In this document: one piece after another, positions 47,506 to 55,213 of the stretch
Position numbering within the stretch: the first letter of the stretch is position 1
How the letters are laid out: every line of letters starts with the position of its first letter
Origin: Tenacibaculum sp. 190524A05c
Lineage (GTDB): Bacteria; Bacteroidota; Bacteroidia; Flavobacteriales; Flavobacteriaceae
Length of the DNA: 64,000 nt
Direction of reading: 5' to 3'
Assembly (NCBI RefSeq): GCF_964036595.1
Contig: NZ_OZ038523.1
Coordinates: 3,044,501 to 3,108,500 of the forward strand
The notes under the pieces: generated by a model
Seen by the model: the letters and a program-made list of their open reading frames with translations, nothing else
Told to the model about the DNA's origin: nothing
Database searches by the model: none
Position numbers and translations under genes: made by a program

Positions 47506-48390
47506 TTAGTAATCTTTATCCAATCTTGAAATTATCCATACGTGTGGAAATGTTATGCATGCCAATAAAATAAAAAGTATAGGTGTAAAGTAAGTCTGAT
47601 TTTTACTAAACAGAAAGTAAATAACTCCTAATCCTATAATTGAGATCAACCAGTATACAAAGGAAGATCTTAAGTACTCTCTAAAACTTGATAATTTATA
47701 GTTACCATATAGATAATTAACTTGTCTTATTAGAGACGGTATACTATGCCAAAACACAAAGTAAATTGCAAAAGACCATATCAAAGAAGCAGTTCTAAAG
47801 ATTACGTAAAGAATTAATAAGTAAAAGCTTTCTTCAATTACTTTTAAGAGAGTAACTGTTTTGGTTTTCAAATGCAATAAAAACGAAATTACAATTAAAG
47901 AAAGTGATATGTAAAAAAAGTTTCTAAAGAATATATATGGTATATCTATATCAGTAATTTCTTTAATTATAGTGGATACAGACGAATAATTTGTATAAAA
48001 AATTATAGAGAATAAGAGTAAGCCATGAAATAGATAGGTAAATGAGGCCACTACATTTATTCTTTTAATTGTATTTGATAAATGTTCTTCACCAAAGTGA
48101 TAGCCACTAAAAAGAACAAATAAGGTTAAAGCAATCATTGGAAAAAAGTAGAAGATTACACTGGTTCCTAAAACAAATAGAACATATATAGAAAGAATTT
48201 TGATAAAGAACGATTTCTTAAGGTTTACATACTTACGCTCAACTAATTTCAAATCGTTTGAACCGTGAATAATGCCAAATGATAGGATTAAAATATAGGC
48301 AAGAAAATTTTCAACTTCGTAACTGAAGAACACTGCGATCCAGAGAGAGAAGAATGTAGCTACTATTATAAAACTCTTGTAATCAGTCAT
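47506..48390 (-). CDS. blh: beta-carotene 15,15'-dioxygenase, Brp/Blh family
   Basis: Integral-membrane enzyme that cleaves beta-carotene to two retinals, the proteorhodopsin chromophore. 294 residues, about eight hydrophobic helices. The four iron-binding histidine sites of the family are visible: FGIIHGSNDLKL (about 42), FSGYHFGEEHLS (about 97-103), FVFWHSIPSLIRQ (about 219) and CITFPHVWIISRL (about 283). It is divergent from the rhodopsin gene, with starts only 93 bases apart, the usual flavobacterial layout. No carotenoid-synthesis genes are in the window, so beta-carotene must be made from another locus. Confidence 0.93.
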   Translation of the reverse strand: MTDYKSFIIVATFFSLWIAVFFSYEVENFLAYILILSFGIIHGSNDLKLVERKYVNLKKSFFIKILSIYVLFVLGTSVIFYFFPMIALTLFVLFSGYHFGEEHLSNTIKRINVVASFTYLFHGLLLFSIIFYTNYSSVSTIIKEITDIDIPYIFFRNFFYISLSLIVISFLLHLKTKTVTLLKVIEESFYLLILYVIFRTASLIWSFAIYFVFWHSIPSLIRQVNYLYGNYKLSSFREYLRSSFVYWLISIIGLGVIYFLFSKNQTYFTPILFILLACITFPHVWIISRLDKDY

Positions 48391-48451
48391 TAAAAAAATA
48401 TTTTGTTCAACATTTTTTATATAAAGTTAAACATTTTTGTTTAATATTTCG

Positions 48452-48459
48452 TAAATTTG
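48452..48459 (+). promoter_or_regulatory. -7 promoter element of the proteorhodopsin gene
   Basis: TAAATTTG matches TAnnTTTG and lies 24 bases before ATG 48484. An in-frame TTG (48457) lies inside it and is rejected as a start. No TTG is seen at the usual -33 distance, which could mean an activator is needed. Confidence 0.55.
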
Positions 48460-48483
48460 ATTAAACAAATAATTTTTTACAAA

Positions 48484-49218
48484 ATGAACTCTTTATTAAC
48501 ATTTATTAAAATTGCCCCGATCGCTACAGACGATTATGTAGGTTTTACATTCTTCGTTGGTTGTATGGCCATGATGGCAGCATCAGTTTTCTTTTTCTTT
48601 TCTATGAACAATTACGATAGAAAATGGAGAACTTCCATCTTGGTTTCTGGATTGATTACATTTATTGCAGCAGTGCATTATTGGTATATGAGAGATTATT
48701 GGTACAGTAATGGAAGTTCCCCTACATTTTTTAGATATGTAGATTGGATTTTAACTGTTCCTCTAATGTGCGTTGAATTCTACTTAATACTTAAAGTCGC
48801 AGGAGCAAAGAAGAGTCTAATGTGGAAACTAATTGGACTTTCAGTTGTAATGTTAGTTACAGGTTACTTCGGTGAAGCAGTATATAGAGATCAAGCATGG
48901 TTATGGGGATTAATTTCAGGTATAGCATATTTTGTAATTGTATATGAAATTTGGTTAGGTTCGGCTAAGAAATTGGCAGAACAAGCTGGTGGAGCTGTAC
49001 TTTCAGCTCATAAAACATTATGTTGGTTTGTACTTGTGGGTTGGGCTATTTATCCGATTGGATATATGGCAGGTACTCCAGGATGGTACGATAGCATCTT
49101 CGGAGGTTTAGCAATGGACGTAATTTACAATATAGGAGATGCAATTAATAAAATTGGATTTGGATTAGTGGTATTTAATTTAGCCGTTAATGCATCAGAA
49201 AAAGCAGCTACTCACTAG
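48484..49218 (+). CDS. proteorhodopsin, green-tuned proton pump
   Basis: Light-driven outward proton pump of 244 residues with seven membrane helices. The DTE pump motif is intact in RYVDWILTVPLMCVEF: Asp87 (proton acceptor), Thr91 and Glu98 (proton donor). His65 (AAVHYWYMRDYW) is the usual partner of the acceptor. Met95 sits at the spectral-tuning position (residue 105 in the reference), which predicts green absorption. The Schiff-base lysine is Lys223 in IGDAINKIGFG. NTQ-type sodium pumping and NQ-type chloride pumping are excluded by these residues. It pairs with divergent blh and has its own terminator. Confidence 0.97.
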   Translation: MNSLLTFIKIAPIATDDYVGFTFFVGCMAMMAASVFFFFSMNNYDRKWRTSILVSGLITFIAAVHYWYMRDYWYSNGSSPTFFRYVDWILTVPLMCVEFYLILKVAGAKKSLMWKLIGLSVVMLVTGYFGEAVYRDQAWLWGLISGIAYFVIVYEIWLGSAKKLAEQAGGAVLSAHKTLCWFVLVGWAIYPIGYMAGTPGWYDSIFGGLAMDVIYNIGDAINKIGFGLVVFNLAVNASEKAATH

Positions 49219-49244
49219 AATAGTTGATTGGTTATTTAATTGAG

Positions 49245-49269
49245 AATCCCGTCTAGGCGGGATTTTTTT
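49245..49269 (+). terminator. intrinsic terminator of the proteorhodopsin gene
   Basis: AATCCCGTC pairs with GGCGGGATT (one T-G wobble) around a TA loop, followed by further T residues. It lies about 27 bases after the stop. Confidence 0.85.
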
Positions 49270-49315
49270 GTAACAAAAATTAAAGCATGTCGTCTTCATT
49301 ACAAAACCAGGTATT

Positions 49316-49789
49316 ATGAAGAAATTATTCACAACATTATTAGTATTAGTAGCATTTACAATTAATGCTCAGAAAACAGCGTACAACGATTTTTATAAAG
49401 ATCATAAAGAAGACTCACAATTTTCAATGAGTGTTCCTGTATCGTTAACAAACTTTCTTTCAGATGAAGATACTGAGGAAATTGATGTGCTTTTAAAGAA
49501 AGCAGAACATTGTAAAGTCACAATTTTTAATAACGAAGGAAATTCTGTAGAAAAAAGCTTTAGAAAATTTGCAAGAAGAAATGGGTTAACAACCTTAGTT
49601 AAGGTGAAAGATGGAAAAGACAGAGCTGCAATTTATTTTAAAGAAAAAGGAGATTTGATAAAAGAGATTATAGTAAAAGCAAATAGCGATGAGGAAAACC
49701 TAGTTATGGTAGGTTTAAAAGTGTCACTTACTCAAGATGAATTTGCAGATATAGTATCATCTTTAAAAGATAAGAAAGCTTCTCGTTAG
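49316..49789 (+). CDS. exported DUF4252-like protein
   Basis: 157 residues with a signal peptide (about 1-18, ending INAQ). The remainder is a single alpha/beta domain: FSMSVPVSLTNFLSD, VLLKKAEHCKVTIFNNE, FRKFARRNGLTTLVKVKDGKDRAAIYFKEK and LVMVGLKVSLTQDEFADIV. This is the pattern I associate with DUF4252, a Bacteroidota family of unknown function. Its stop codon overlaps the convergent ArsC-like gene by 4 bases and lies inside a terminator hairpin. Confidence 0.72.
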   Translation: MKKLFTTLLVLVAFTINAQKTAYNDFYKDHKEDSQFSMSVPVSLTNFLSDEDTEEIDVLLKKAEHCKVTIFNNEGNSVEKSFRKFARRNGLTTLVKVKDGKDRAAIYFKEKGDLIKEIIVKANSDEENLVMVGLKVSLTQDEFADIVSSLKDKKASR

Positions 49790-49799
49790 AGAAGCTTTT
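49775..49799. terminator. bidirectional terminator spanning two overlapping stop codons
   Basis: AAAGCTTCTC and GAGAAGCTTT form a perfect 10-bp stem around GTTA, with T-rich flanks on both strands. The stem encodes the last codons of both convergent genes; the loop holds bases of both stop codons. Confidence 0.8.
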
Positions 49800-50133
49800 C
49801 TTTTAGTTGCTCAACAGTTTTTTTGCTGTTCCCAACAAATATTTCATCTTCAACTACAAATACAGGTCGCTTTAAAAAGGTGTATTCGTCTAGAATATAT
49901 TGTTTGTAGTCTTTCTCCTCTAAATTCTGATTTTTCAAGTCCATTTCTCTATATAGCTTAGCTCTTTTGTTAAACAAGCCTTCGTAGCTTTTTGTATAAC
50001 TATATAGTTCTTCAAGTTGATTAACCGTAATAGGGTTTTGTTTTATTTCTTGTTTTTCAAATCCTTCAAGATTTACCTCTCTTAAAATTCTTCTACACGT
50101 ATCACAAGTTTGTAAAAAATAGACTTTCTTCAT
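49786..50133 (-). CDS. ArsC/Spx-family thioredoxin-fold protein
   Basis: 115 residues of the ArsC-like branch of the thioredoxin fold. The N-terminal redox motif is FLQTCDTCRRIL (Cys10-x2-Cys13), followed by FNKRAKLYREMDL and the cis-Pro loop LDEYTFLKRPVFVVEDEIFVGN. Classical arsenate reductases have one Cys here; Cys-x2-Cys is more like Spx/YffB relatives, so the name arsenate reductase is not safe. No arsenic genes adjoin it. A thiol-redox role is inferred. Confidence 0.85.
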   Translation of the reverse strand: MKKVYFLQTCDTCRRILREVNLEGFEKQEIKQNPITVNQLEELYSYTKSYEGLFNKRAKLYREMDLKNQNLEEKDYKQYILDEYTFLKRPVFVVEDEIFVGNSKKTVEQLKEKLL

Positions 50134-50174
50134 GTTAAATAAGTATCTTTATCATCGCCAAAAATAAACAGAAA

Positions 50175-50630
50175 ATGAATACACAATTCGATATTTTAAA
50201 AAAATCAAGAGAACTTGTTTTAAAAAGAATTGAGGGATTATCTCACGAGCAATTGCATAAAATTCCTGAAGGATTTAATAATAATATAGCTTGGAATGTT
50301 GCTCATTTAGTAGTTACACAACAGTTGCTACATTATAAATTATCAGGATTACAATGTTTAGTGCCAGATGATTTAATTGAAAAGTATAGAAAAGGAACTT
50401 CTCCATCTGAAGAGATGAGTGCAGAAGATTTTGAGGAAGTGAAAGAACTTTTAGTTGGTTTACCTGATACTTTAATAGAAGATTATAACGAAGGTATTTT
50501 TAAAGAGTATACTGAGTATCCAACAAGTACAGGATTTGTACTAGATTCAATAGATACTGCAATTGCATTTAATAACTTACACGAAGGAATTCATTTAGGA
50601 GCTATTATGGCTTTAACCAAATTGGTTTAA
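50175..50630 (+). CDS. DinB-family protein
   Basis: 151 residues forming a four-helix bundle of the DinB/YfiT type. Metal-binding histidines are plausible at NVAHLVVTQQLLHYKL (about 43) and NNLHEGIHLGAIMAL (His about 138 and 142). Such proteins are putative metal-dependent thiol transferases or hydrolases of unknown substrate. It precedes metB by 23 bases on the same strand, so the two may be co-transcribed. Confidence 0.87.
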   Translation: MNTQFDILKKSRELVLKRIEGLSHEQLHKIPEGFNNNIAWNVAHLVVTQQLLHYKLSGLQCLVPDDLIEKYRKGTSPSEEMSAEDFEEVKELLVGLPDTLIEDYNEGIFKEYTEYPTSTGFVLDSIDTAIAFNNLHEGIHLGAIMALTKLV

Positions 50631-50653
50631 GAAGTTTAATTAAAAAGGAAGTG

Positions 50654-51802
50654 ATGAAATTTAGTACGAAAGTTATACACGGTGGTCAAAAACCTGAGGA
50701 ATCTACAGGTTCTGTCATGCCTCCAATATTTCAAACTTCTACATATGCTCAATCCAGTCCAGGTGAACATAAAGGATATGCGTATTCAAGATCAGCGAAC
50801 CCTTCAAGAACAGCTTTAGAAAAAGCATTAGCTGCAATTGAAAATGCGAATTATGGTTTTGCGTTTTCTTCTGGTTTAGCTGCAATTGATTGTGTTTTAC
50901 GTTTACTCAAACCTGGTGATGAGGTAATTGCTGGAGATGATTTGTATGGTGGAACGTATCGAATGTTTACAAGATTATTTGAAAAGTACGGTTTACAGTT
51001 CAAATATGTAGATATGGATTCCGTGTCTAACGTTTCTGAAGCAATTTCCGATCAAACAAAATTAGTTTGGATTGAAACTCCAACGAATCCTCTAATGAAG
51101 ATTGCCGATATCGAAGAGATAAGCAATGCTGTTAAAAGACAAAATAAAGATGTTTTAATTGCGGTTGATAATACATTTGCTACTCCTTATATACAACAAC
51201 CTTTAGATTTGGGTGTTGACATTGTAATGCATTCGGCAACCAAATATATTGGAGGACATTCAGATTTAGTAATGGGTGCCTTAATGGTAAATACCGAGGA
51301 GATTGCCAAAGAGTTACATTTTATTCAGTTTGCGGCTGGTGCAATTGCTGGTCCGATGGATTCTTTTTTAGCTTTACGAGGAATAAAAACATTAGATGTG
51401 CGAATGCAACGTCATTGTGAAAATGGAATTGCAGTAGCTAATTTTCTAAAGAACCATCCAAAGGTAGGGAAAGTGTATTTTCCTGGATTTGAATCTCATC
51501 CCAACTATAATGTTGCGAAAAAACAAATGAGAGATTTTGGTGGTATGGTATCTTTCAAGTTAAAAGATGAAAGTAAAGAAGCTACGTTTAAATTTCTTGA
51601 GAACATAAAGTTGTTTACGCTTGCTGAATCTTTAGGAGGTGTAGAAAGTTTAGCTAACCATCCAGTTACGATGACGCATGGATCCATTCCCGAGGAAGAT
51701 CGATTAAAAATAGGGATTACCGATTCTTTAGTTCGATTAAGTGTTGGAATTGAGAATATAGAAGACTTACTACAAGATCTAGATCAAGCTTTGAAAGCAT
51801 AA
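50654..51802 (+). CDS. metB: cystathionine gamma-synthase-type PLP enzyme
   Basis: 382 residues of the Cys/Met-metabolism PLP family; start at ATG 50654, directly after an in-frame GTG. Motifs: VIHGGQKPEESTGSVMPPIFQTSTY, YSRSANPSRTALE, FSSGLAAIDCVL, DNTFATPYIQQP, the PLP lysine in VMHSATKYIGGHSDLVMG (about 197) and SLGGVESLANHPVTMTH. It joins an activated homoserine with cysteine to give cystathionine. Cystathionine gamma-lyase cannot be excluded by sequence reading. It ends at a hairpin terminator. Confidence 0.92.
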   Translation: MKFSTKVIHGGQKPEESTGSVMPPIFQTSTYAQSSPGEHKGYAYSRSANPSRTALEKALAAIENANYGFAFSSGLAAIDCVLRLLKPGDEVIAGDDLYGGTYRMFTRLFEKYGLQFKYVDMDSVSNVSEAISDQTKLVWIETPTNPLMKIADIEEISNAVKRQNKDVLIAVDNTFATPYIQQPLDLGVDIVMHSATKYIGGHSDLVMGALMVNTEEIAKELHFIQFAAGAIAGPMDSFLALRGIKTLDVRMQRHCENGIAVANFLKNHPKVGKVYFPGFESHPNYNVAKKQMRDFGGMVSFKLKDESKEATFKFLENIKLFTLAESLGGVESLANHPVTMTHGSIPEEDRLKIGITDSLVRLSVGIENIEDLLQDLDQALKA

Positions 51803-51804
51803 AA

Positions 51805-51830
51805 AAACTCCAAAATTTGGAGTTTTTTTG
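51805..51830. terminator. bidirectional terminator between metB and the XRE gene
   Basis: AAACTCCAAA and TTTGGAGTTT pair perfectly around a single central base, flanked by A and T runs, so it serves both convergent transcripts. Confidence 0.88.
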
Positions 51831-51833
51831 TTT

Positions 51834-52043
51834 TTATTCTTCTTTACGATATTCTAAAATATCACTTGGTTGACATTCTAAAGCTTTACAAATGGCTTCT
51901 AGTGTTGTAAATCGTATTGCTTTTGCTTTTCCAGATTTTAATATGGATAAGTTTGCTGTTGTTATTCCTATAAGTTCAGCTAAATCTTTACTTTTCATTT
52001 TTCTCTTTGCGAGCATTACATCTAAGTTTACAATTATCGGCAT
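51834..52043 (-). CDS. small XRE-family transcriptional regulator (YozG-like)
   Basis: 69 residues that are little more than one helix-turn-helix: MLAKRKMKSKDLAELIGITTANLSILKSGKAKAIRFTTLEAICKALECQPSDILEY. This matches the compact Cro/CI type often found beside DUF2975 membrane proteins. It lies 3 bases downstream of the DUF2975 gene in one operon. It probably regulates that operon; the signal is unknown. Confidence 0.92.
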   Translation of the reverse strand: MPIIVNLDVMLAKRKMKSKDLAELIGITTANLSILKSGKAKAIRFTTLEAICKALECQPSDILEYRKEE

Positions 52044-52046
52044 AGC

Positions 52047-52880
52047 TTAAATGGTTAAGTTACTTTCAGTTTGTAAATCATTTCCTTTGTTTAGAAGTAT
52101 ACTAACAACTAGCAAAGATAAACCAGTTATGAACATAGATAAATCAAATTCTATCGTAGGATTAAAATTAATATCAAAAGCGTTACGAAATAGTATATCA
52201 GTTTCAATGCCTACATGAGAAATGTGTATTCCTATGATTAGATTGAATATAGCACCCAAAACCTCCATTAAAATTAATAAGAACCCGATGCGTTTAACAT
52301 TTTTAGAAACCTCCATATTGAAAGATAAATCCTTTTTCAAATGATAGAATATTTGTTTGAGAAAGTATAGAATTAAAATAGTAATTAATATAGAATGGTA
52401 ATTGTCCAAGAATAACATTATGGTTAAAAAAGTAGTTTTTGGTTTTACTATTATTCTTGTTTTAGAGTCAATCGTCCTATTAGTAAAATCAAAATTACCT
52501 TGTTGAGCTGGATCAGTAAGTATAAAATTACTTCCTGTTTTTTGCCTTTCATCATATGATGATTTTATCTCTTTAATAAATTCTTTTGTAAAAGTTTCAT
52601 TATAAAGAAAAGACTCATTGAGTTTCTCATCATTAAAAACCTGAACCGAAGTACCACCTTTTTTATAAATATATCCTTCCTTTTTTAAATTTAAGCTTAC
52701 CTTCATCGGAATAGCATATCCTTTTGAATTTGCAATTTTTGAATTTTCACCTGTCTTTATTTCTGAATTCTCAAAAAATAGATTCAAAGTTGTGTCAAAT
52801 GTTAAAAAAACGATGAAAAACCAAAATAAAATTGAAGAGAGTAGGTGTAAAAATGCCGTGAGTTTGTGTTTTTTGTCCAT
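52047..52880 (-). CDS. DUF2975-like membrane protein
   Basis: 277 residues with four hydrophobic helices: about 11-31, then after a large soluble loop (35-150) about 155-172, 190-213 and 240-265. The C-terminal arrangement and pairing with a YozG-like XRE regulator fit DUF2975. The 115-residue loop between helices 1 and 2 looks extracytoplasmic and is longer than in the usual 160-180-residue members, so it may be a sensor. Function is unknown. It is the first gene of the pair. Confidence 0.78.
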   Translation of the reverse strand: MDKKHKLTAFLHLLSSILFWFFIVFLTFDTTLNLFFENSEIKTGENSKIANSKGYAIPMKVSLNLKKEGYIYKKGGTSVQVFNDEKLNESFLYNETFTKEFIKEIKSSYDERQKTGSNFILTDPAQQGNFDFTNRTIDSKTRIIVKPKTTFLTIMLFLDNYHSILITILILYFLKQIFYHLKKDLSFNMEVSKNVKRIGFLLILMEVLGAIFNLIIGIHISHVGIETDILFRNAFDINFNPTIEFDLSMFITGLSLLVVSILLNKGNDLQTESNLTI

Positions 52881-52994
52881 TTTTTGTGAATTTTGTCAGG
52901 ATGAAAAATAAATAAAATTATTGATAAACAATAATAAATTATTTTATTTCGTTATTTAAATATTGTTTTGAGGTATTATTAATAAAAACCAATA

Positions 52995-53020
52995 AAAAAT
53001 ATACCGCTTGGTATATTTTT
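52995..53020. promoter_or_regulatory. palindromic operator at the tetR promoter
   Basis: AAAAATATACC and GGTATATTTTT form perfect 11-base arms around GCTT. It abuts the -7 element of tetR (53022-53029), so binding would block transcription. The core TATACC-N4-GGTATA recurs at 53647-53662. Confidence 0.75.
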
Positions 53021-53021
53021 A

Positions 53022-53029
53022 TATATTTG
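53022..53029 (+). promoter_or_regulatory. -7 promoter element of tetR
   Basis: TATATTTG matches TAnnTTTG. It ends 6 bases before the ATG at 53036, so transcription would begin at or next to the start codon and the mRNA would be leaderless or nearly so. Confidence 0.6.
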
Positions 53030-53035
53030 TCTGGT

Positions 53036-53629
53036 ATGTTGAAATCTGAGAGGACGCGGTTACATATTTTAGAGACTGTTGCTCCGTTATTTAACAAGAA
53101 AGGATATTCAGGAATGAGTTTATCCGGAATAACAAAAGCAACAGGATTAACGAAAGGAGCAATTTATGGTCATTTCGAAAGTAAAGAAGAATTGGCAATA
53201 GAAGCTTTTCGATATTGTATACGAACCGTTCTTAAAGATTTAAATGCAAACGTTGCAAAGGGGGACACAGCGTTAGATAGGTTAATTAACGTTTCAAGTT
53301 TTTACAGAAATTATTATAGTTACAGTAAGAAATTTGGAGGCTGTCCAATTTTAAATATTGGTGTAGATTCTGAGTATCAGCAAACTTCGATTTCGAAATT
53401 AGTGAGATCGTATAACGAACGAATATTAGATAAGTTCACAAAATTAATTGATGCGGCGAAAGAATCGAACCAAGTGAGAAGTGAAGTAAATAGTGAGATA
53501 TATGCGAAAAGGTTTGCGTACATGATTGAAGGCGCTGTATATATGTCACACGTAATGAAAGATGGAAGTTATCTGGAAGATTTAGCAGAAGTGATGCAGA
53601 ATATGATAACGAATGAGTTAAGAGTTTAA
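53036..53629 (+). CDS. TetR-family transcriptional repressor
   Basis: 197 residues from ATG 53036; the in-frame TTG three codons upstream lies in the promoter. The N-terminal helix-turn-helix is diagnostic: RTRLHILETVAPLFNKKGYSGMSLSGITKATGLTKGAIYGHFESKEELAIEAF. The C-terminal ligand domain (about 60-197) is of the TetR/AcrR type with RFAYMIEGAVYM. Operator-like palindromes with a shared core lie on its own promoter and just after its stop, in front of a 53-residue peptide gene. It probably represses itself and that gene. The ligand is unknown. Confidence 0.93.
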   Translation: MLKSERTRLHILETVAPLFNKKGYSGMSLSGITKATGLTKGAIYGHFESKEELAIEAFRYCIRTVLKDLNANVAKGDTALDRLINVSSFYRNYYSYSKKFGGCPILNIGVDSEYQQTSISKLVRSYNERILDKFTKLIDAAKESNQVRSEVNSEIYAKRFAYMIEGAVYMSHVMKDGSYLEDLAEVMQNMITNELRV

Positions 53630-53646
53630 ATTTTTTTGGCTAAAAA

Positions 53647-53662
53647 TATACCAATTGGTATA
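53647..53662. promoter_or_regulatory. second TetR-type operator, before a small ORF
   Basis: TATACCAATTGGTATA is a perfect 16-base palindrome. It shares both half-sites (TATACC, GGTATA) and the 4-base spacing with the site at 52995-53020. It lies 14 bases before the ATG of the 53-residue ORF. Confidence 0.75.
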
Positions 53663-53676
53663 AAAAAATATAGATA

Positions 53677-53838
53677 ATGAATTTAATAGTAGAAATAATC
53701 CCAAAAGAAGCTGAGTTCGGATTCTTCATTCTGACGTTGAGTTCGCTTATGTATTTTAATTTGTTACTATCGTCTTCTCTGCAGAAAATATTGAAGACAA
53801 AACCCGTTTTAACTTTTTTGAAAAGGAATGTTACTTAA
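53677..53838 (+). CDS. 53-residue membrane peptide under predicted TetR control
   Basis: A short frame from ATG 53677 to TAA 53836-53838. The product starts MNLIVEIIPKEAEFGFF and has one hydrophobic helix (about 16-35, FFILTLSSLMYFNLLL), then a basic tail ending LKRNVT. Support comes from context: a perfect TetR-type palindrome 14 bases upstream, a cognate regulator before it and a terminator after it. No similarity is recognised. Alternatives are a non-coding RNA or the degraded start of a larger regulated gene. Confidence 0.5.
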   Translation: MNLIVEIIPKEAEFGFFILTLSSLMYFNLLLSSSLQKILKTKPVLTFLKRNVT

Positions 53839-53910
53839 AGTATAACAAACAACAAACTTTAAATGAAAGGGTCTAAAAGTTTTGCACTTTCAAAAATAGT
53901 TTAAACGTAA

Positions 53911-53936
53911 AAAAGCACCCATCTGGGTGCTTTTTG
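53911..53936. terminator. bidirectional terminator between the small ORF and sod
   Basis: AAAAGCACCC and GGGTGCTTTT pair perfectly around ATCT, with A and T runs on both sides. Confidence 0.9.
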
Positions 53937-53967
53937 TTTTATTATAGAAAAAGTAGTTTCTCAAGAA

Positions 53968-54576
53968 TTACTTTGCTTCAGCATATCTTCTTTCTACTTC
54001 ATTCCAGTTGATTACTTTAAAGAAAGCATCAATATAATCTGGTCTTCTATTTTGATAATTTAAGTAGTAAGCATGTTCCCATACGTCTAATCCTAAAATA
54101 GGAGTTCCTCCACAAGTAACACCTGGCATTAAAGGGTTGTCTTGGTTTGGAGTAGAACATACTTCAACTTTACCTCCTTTGTGTACGCATAACCATGCCC
54201 ATCCAGAACCAAATTGAGTAGCTGCAGCTTTAGAAAAAGCTTCAATGAAAGCCTCTTTAGATCCGAACTCAGCTTCAATAGCATCTTTTAACTCACCAGA
54301 AAGATATCCTCTATCTTCAGGATTCATTACTGTCCAGAATAAAGAGTGGTTATAAAATCCTCCTCCGTTATTACGAACAGCACCATTGTTCATATCAAGG
54401 TTTGTTAAAATATCTTCAATAGACTTTCCATCTAAATCAGTTCCTTCAATTGCAGCATTTAACTTGTTAGTATATCCGTTGTGATGCTTAGAATGGTGGA
54501 TTTCCATTGTTCTTGCATCTATATTTGGTTCTAACGCATCGTACGCGTATCCTAATTCTGGTAATTCAAAAGCCAT
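53968..54576 (-). CDS. sod: superoxide dismutase, Fe/Mn family
   Basis: 202-residue cytoplasmic enzyme converting superoxide to oxygen and peroxide. Metal ligands: His in [13 protein letters not shown] (about 27), His in [11 protein letters not shown] (about 78), and Asp and His in [21 protein letters not shown] (about 164 and 168). The Gln in TPNQDNPLM sits where Mn enzymes carry their active-site Gln, and the Gly-rich GGGFYNH replaces the Fe-type Gln. Manganese or cambialistic use is therefore more likely than strict iron. Length is normal. Confidence 0.96.
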   Translation of the reverse strand: MAFELPELGYAYDALEPNIDARTMEIHHSKHHNGYTNKLNAAIEGTDLDGKSIEDILTNLDMNNGAVRNNGGGFYNHSLFWTVMNPEDRGYLSGELKDAIEAEFGSKEAFIEAFSKAAATQFGSGWAWLCVHKGGKVEVCSTPNQDNPLMPGVTCGGTPILGLDVWEHAYYLNYQNRRPDYIDAFFKVINWNEVERRYAEAK

Positions 54577-54626
54577 AATTTTTTGTTTATCTGATTACTA
54601 ATTAACTGATACGAATTTACTGCAAA

Positions 54627-54658
54627 AAAATAGGATTAACAATGGTTAATCCTATTTT
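54627..54658 (-). terminator. terminator after the lipoprotein gene at 54685
   Basis: AAAATAGGATTAAC and GTTAATCCTATTTT form a perfect 14-bp stem around AATG. On the minus strand it is followed by a run of T (54624-54630). Confidence 0.88.
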
Positions 54659-54684
54659 GAAAACTATTTTATTATAATTAAATT

Positions 54685-55176
54685 TTATAGTAATCCGTCT
54701 TGTTGTAATTTTTCAGTTAGTTTTTTCAAACTCTGTTTAATAGACATTTCCATCCCGAATTGACCGTAAACATCTAATAATCCTTTCCAAACAACTTTTT
54801 TGTTTTCTTTTTCTATTATACTAATTTCAAATTTACCGCCGTCCACTAAACCATTTGTAGAGTGCAATGATGTTTGTTTAATTAGTATTAATTGGTCTGG
54901 ATTGAACTCTTTTATTCTATCTTCAACATCTTGTTCAGAGTCAAGAGATAATGGATTTCTTATTTCAAAATCACTCTCGATAGAATTGTCTTCAAACAAG
55001 AATAAAAGTTCTTTACAAAGTGCTCTTGTAAAAGTTTCAGCTTGTTCCGCAGTATTTGCGATAACGTAAGTTTTACTTATTTTTTTTGTGTACCAACTAG
55101 CTTTATTTGAAGTTAAATTCGCGGTTGCACAACTTGTAATAAAAATTAAAAGTAATGGTAAAAGCGTCTTTTTCAT
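54685..55176 (-). CDS. lipoprotein, function unknown
   Basis: 163 residues with a clear lipoprotein signal (LLLIFITSCATAN, Cys16). The mature domain is alpha/beta, with YVIANTAEQAETFTRALCKELLFLFED, DRIKEFNPDQLILIKQT and FEISIIEKENKKVVWKGLLD. The strand pattern before VVWKG recalls small Bacteroidota lipoproteins of the DUF4136 type, but I cannot assign a family. It lies 37 bases downstream of fbp on the same strand and may be co-transcribed with it. Confidence 0.72.
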   Translation of the reverse strand: MKKTLLPLLLIFITSCATANLTSNKASWYTKKISKTYVIANTAEQAETFTRALCKELLFLFEDNSIESDFEIRNPLSLDSEQDVEDRIKEFNPDQLILIKQTSLHSTNGLVDGGKFEISIIEKENKKVVWKGLLDVYGQFGMEMSIKQSLKKLTEKLQQDGLL

Positions 55177-55213
55177 GATATAAATTTTTATAAAAATGGC
55201 AAATGTAATATCA

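Noticed and set aside
48484..49218. Sodium- or chloride-pumping rhodopsin
   Set aside because: The Asp-Thr-Glu motif, not Asn-Asp-Gln or Asn-Thr-Gln, is present, which marks a proton pump.
49786..50133. Arsenate resistance gene
   Set aside because: The fold is ArsC-like, but the Cys-x2-Cys site and lack of ars neighbours do not support an arsenic role.
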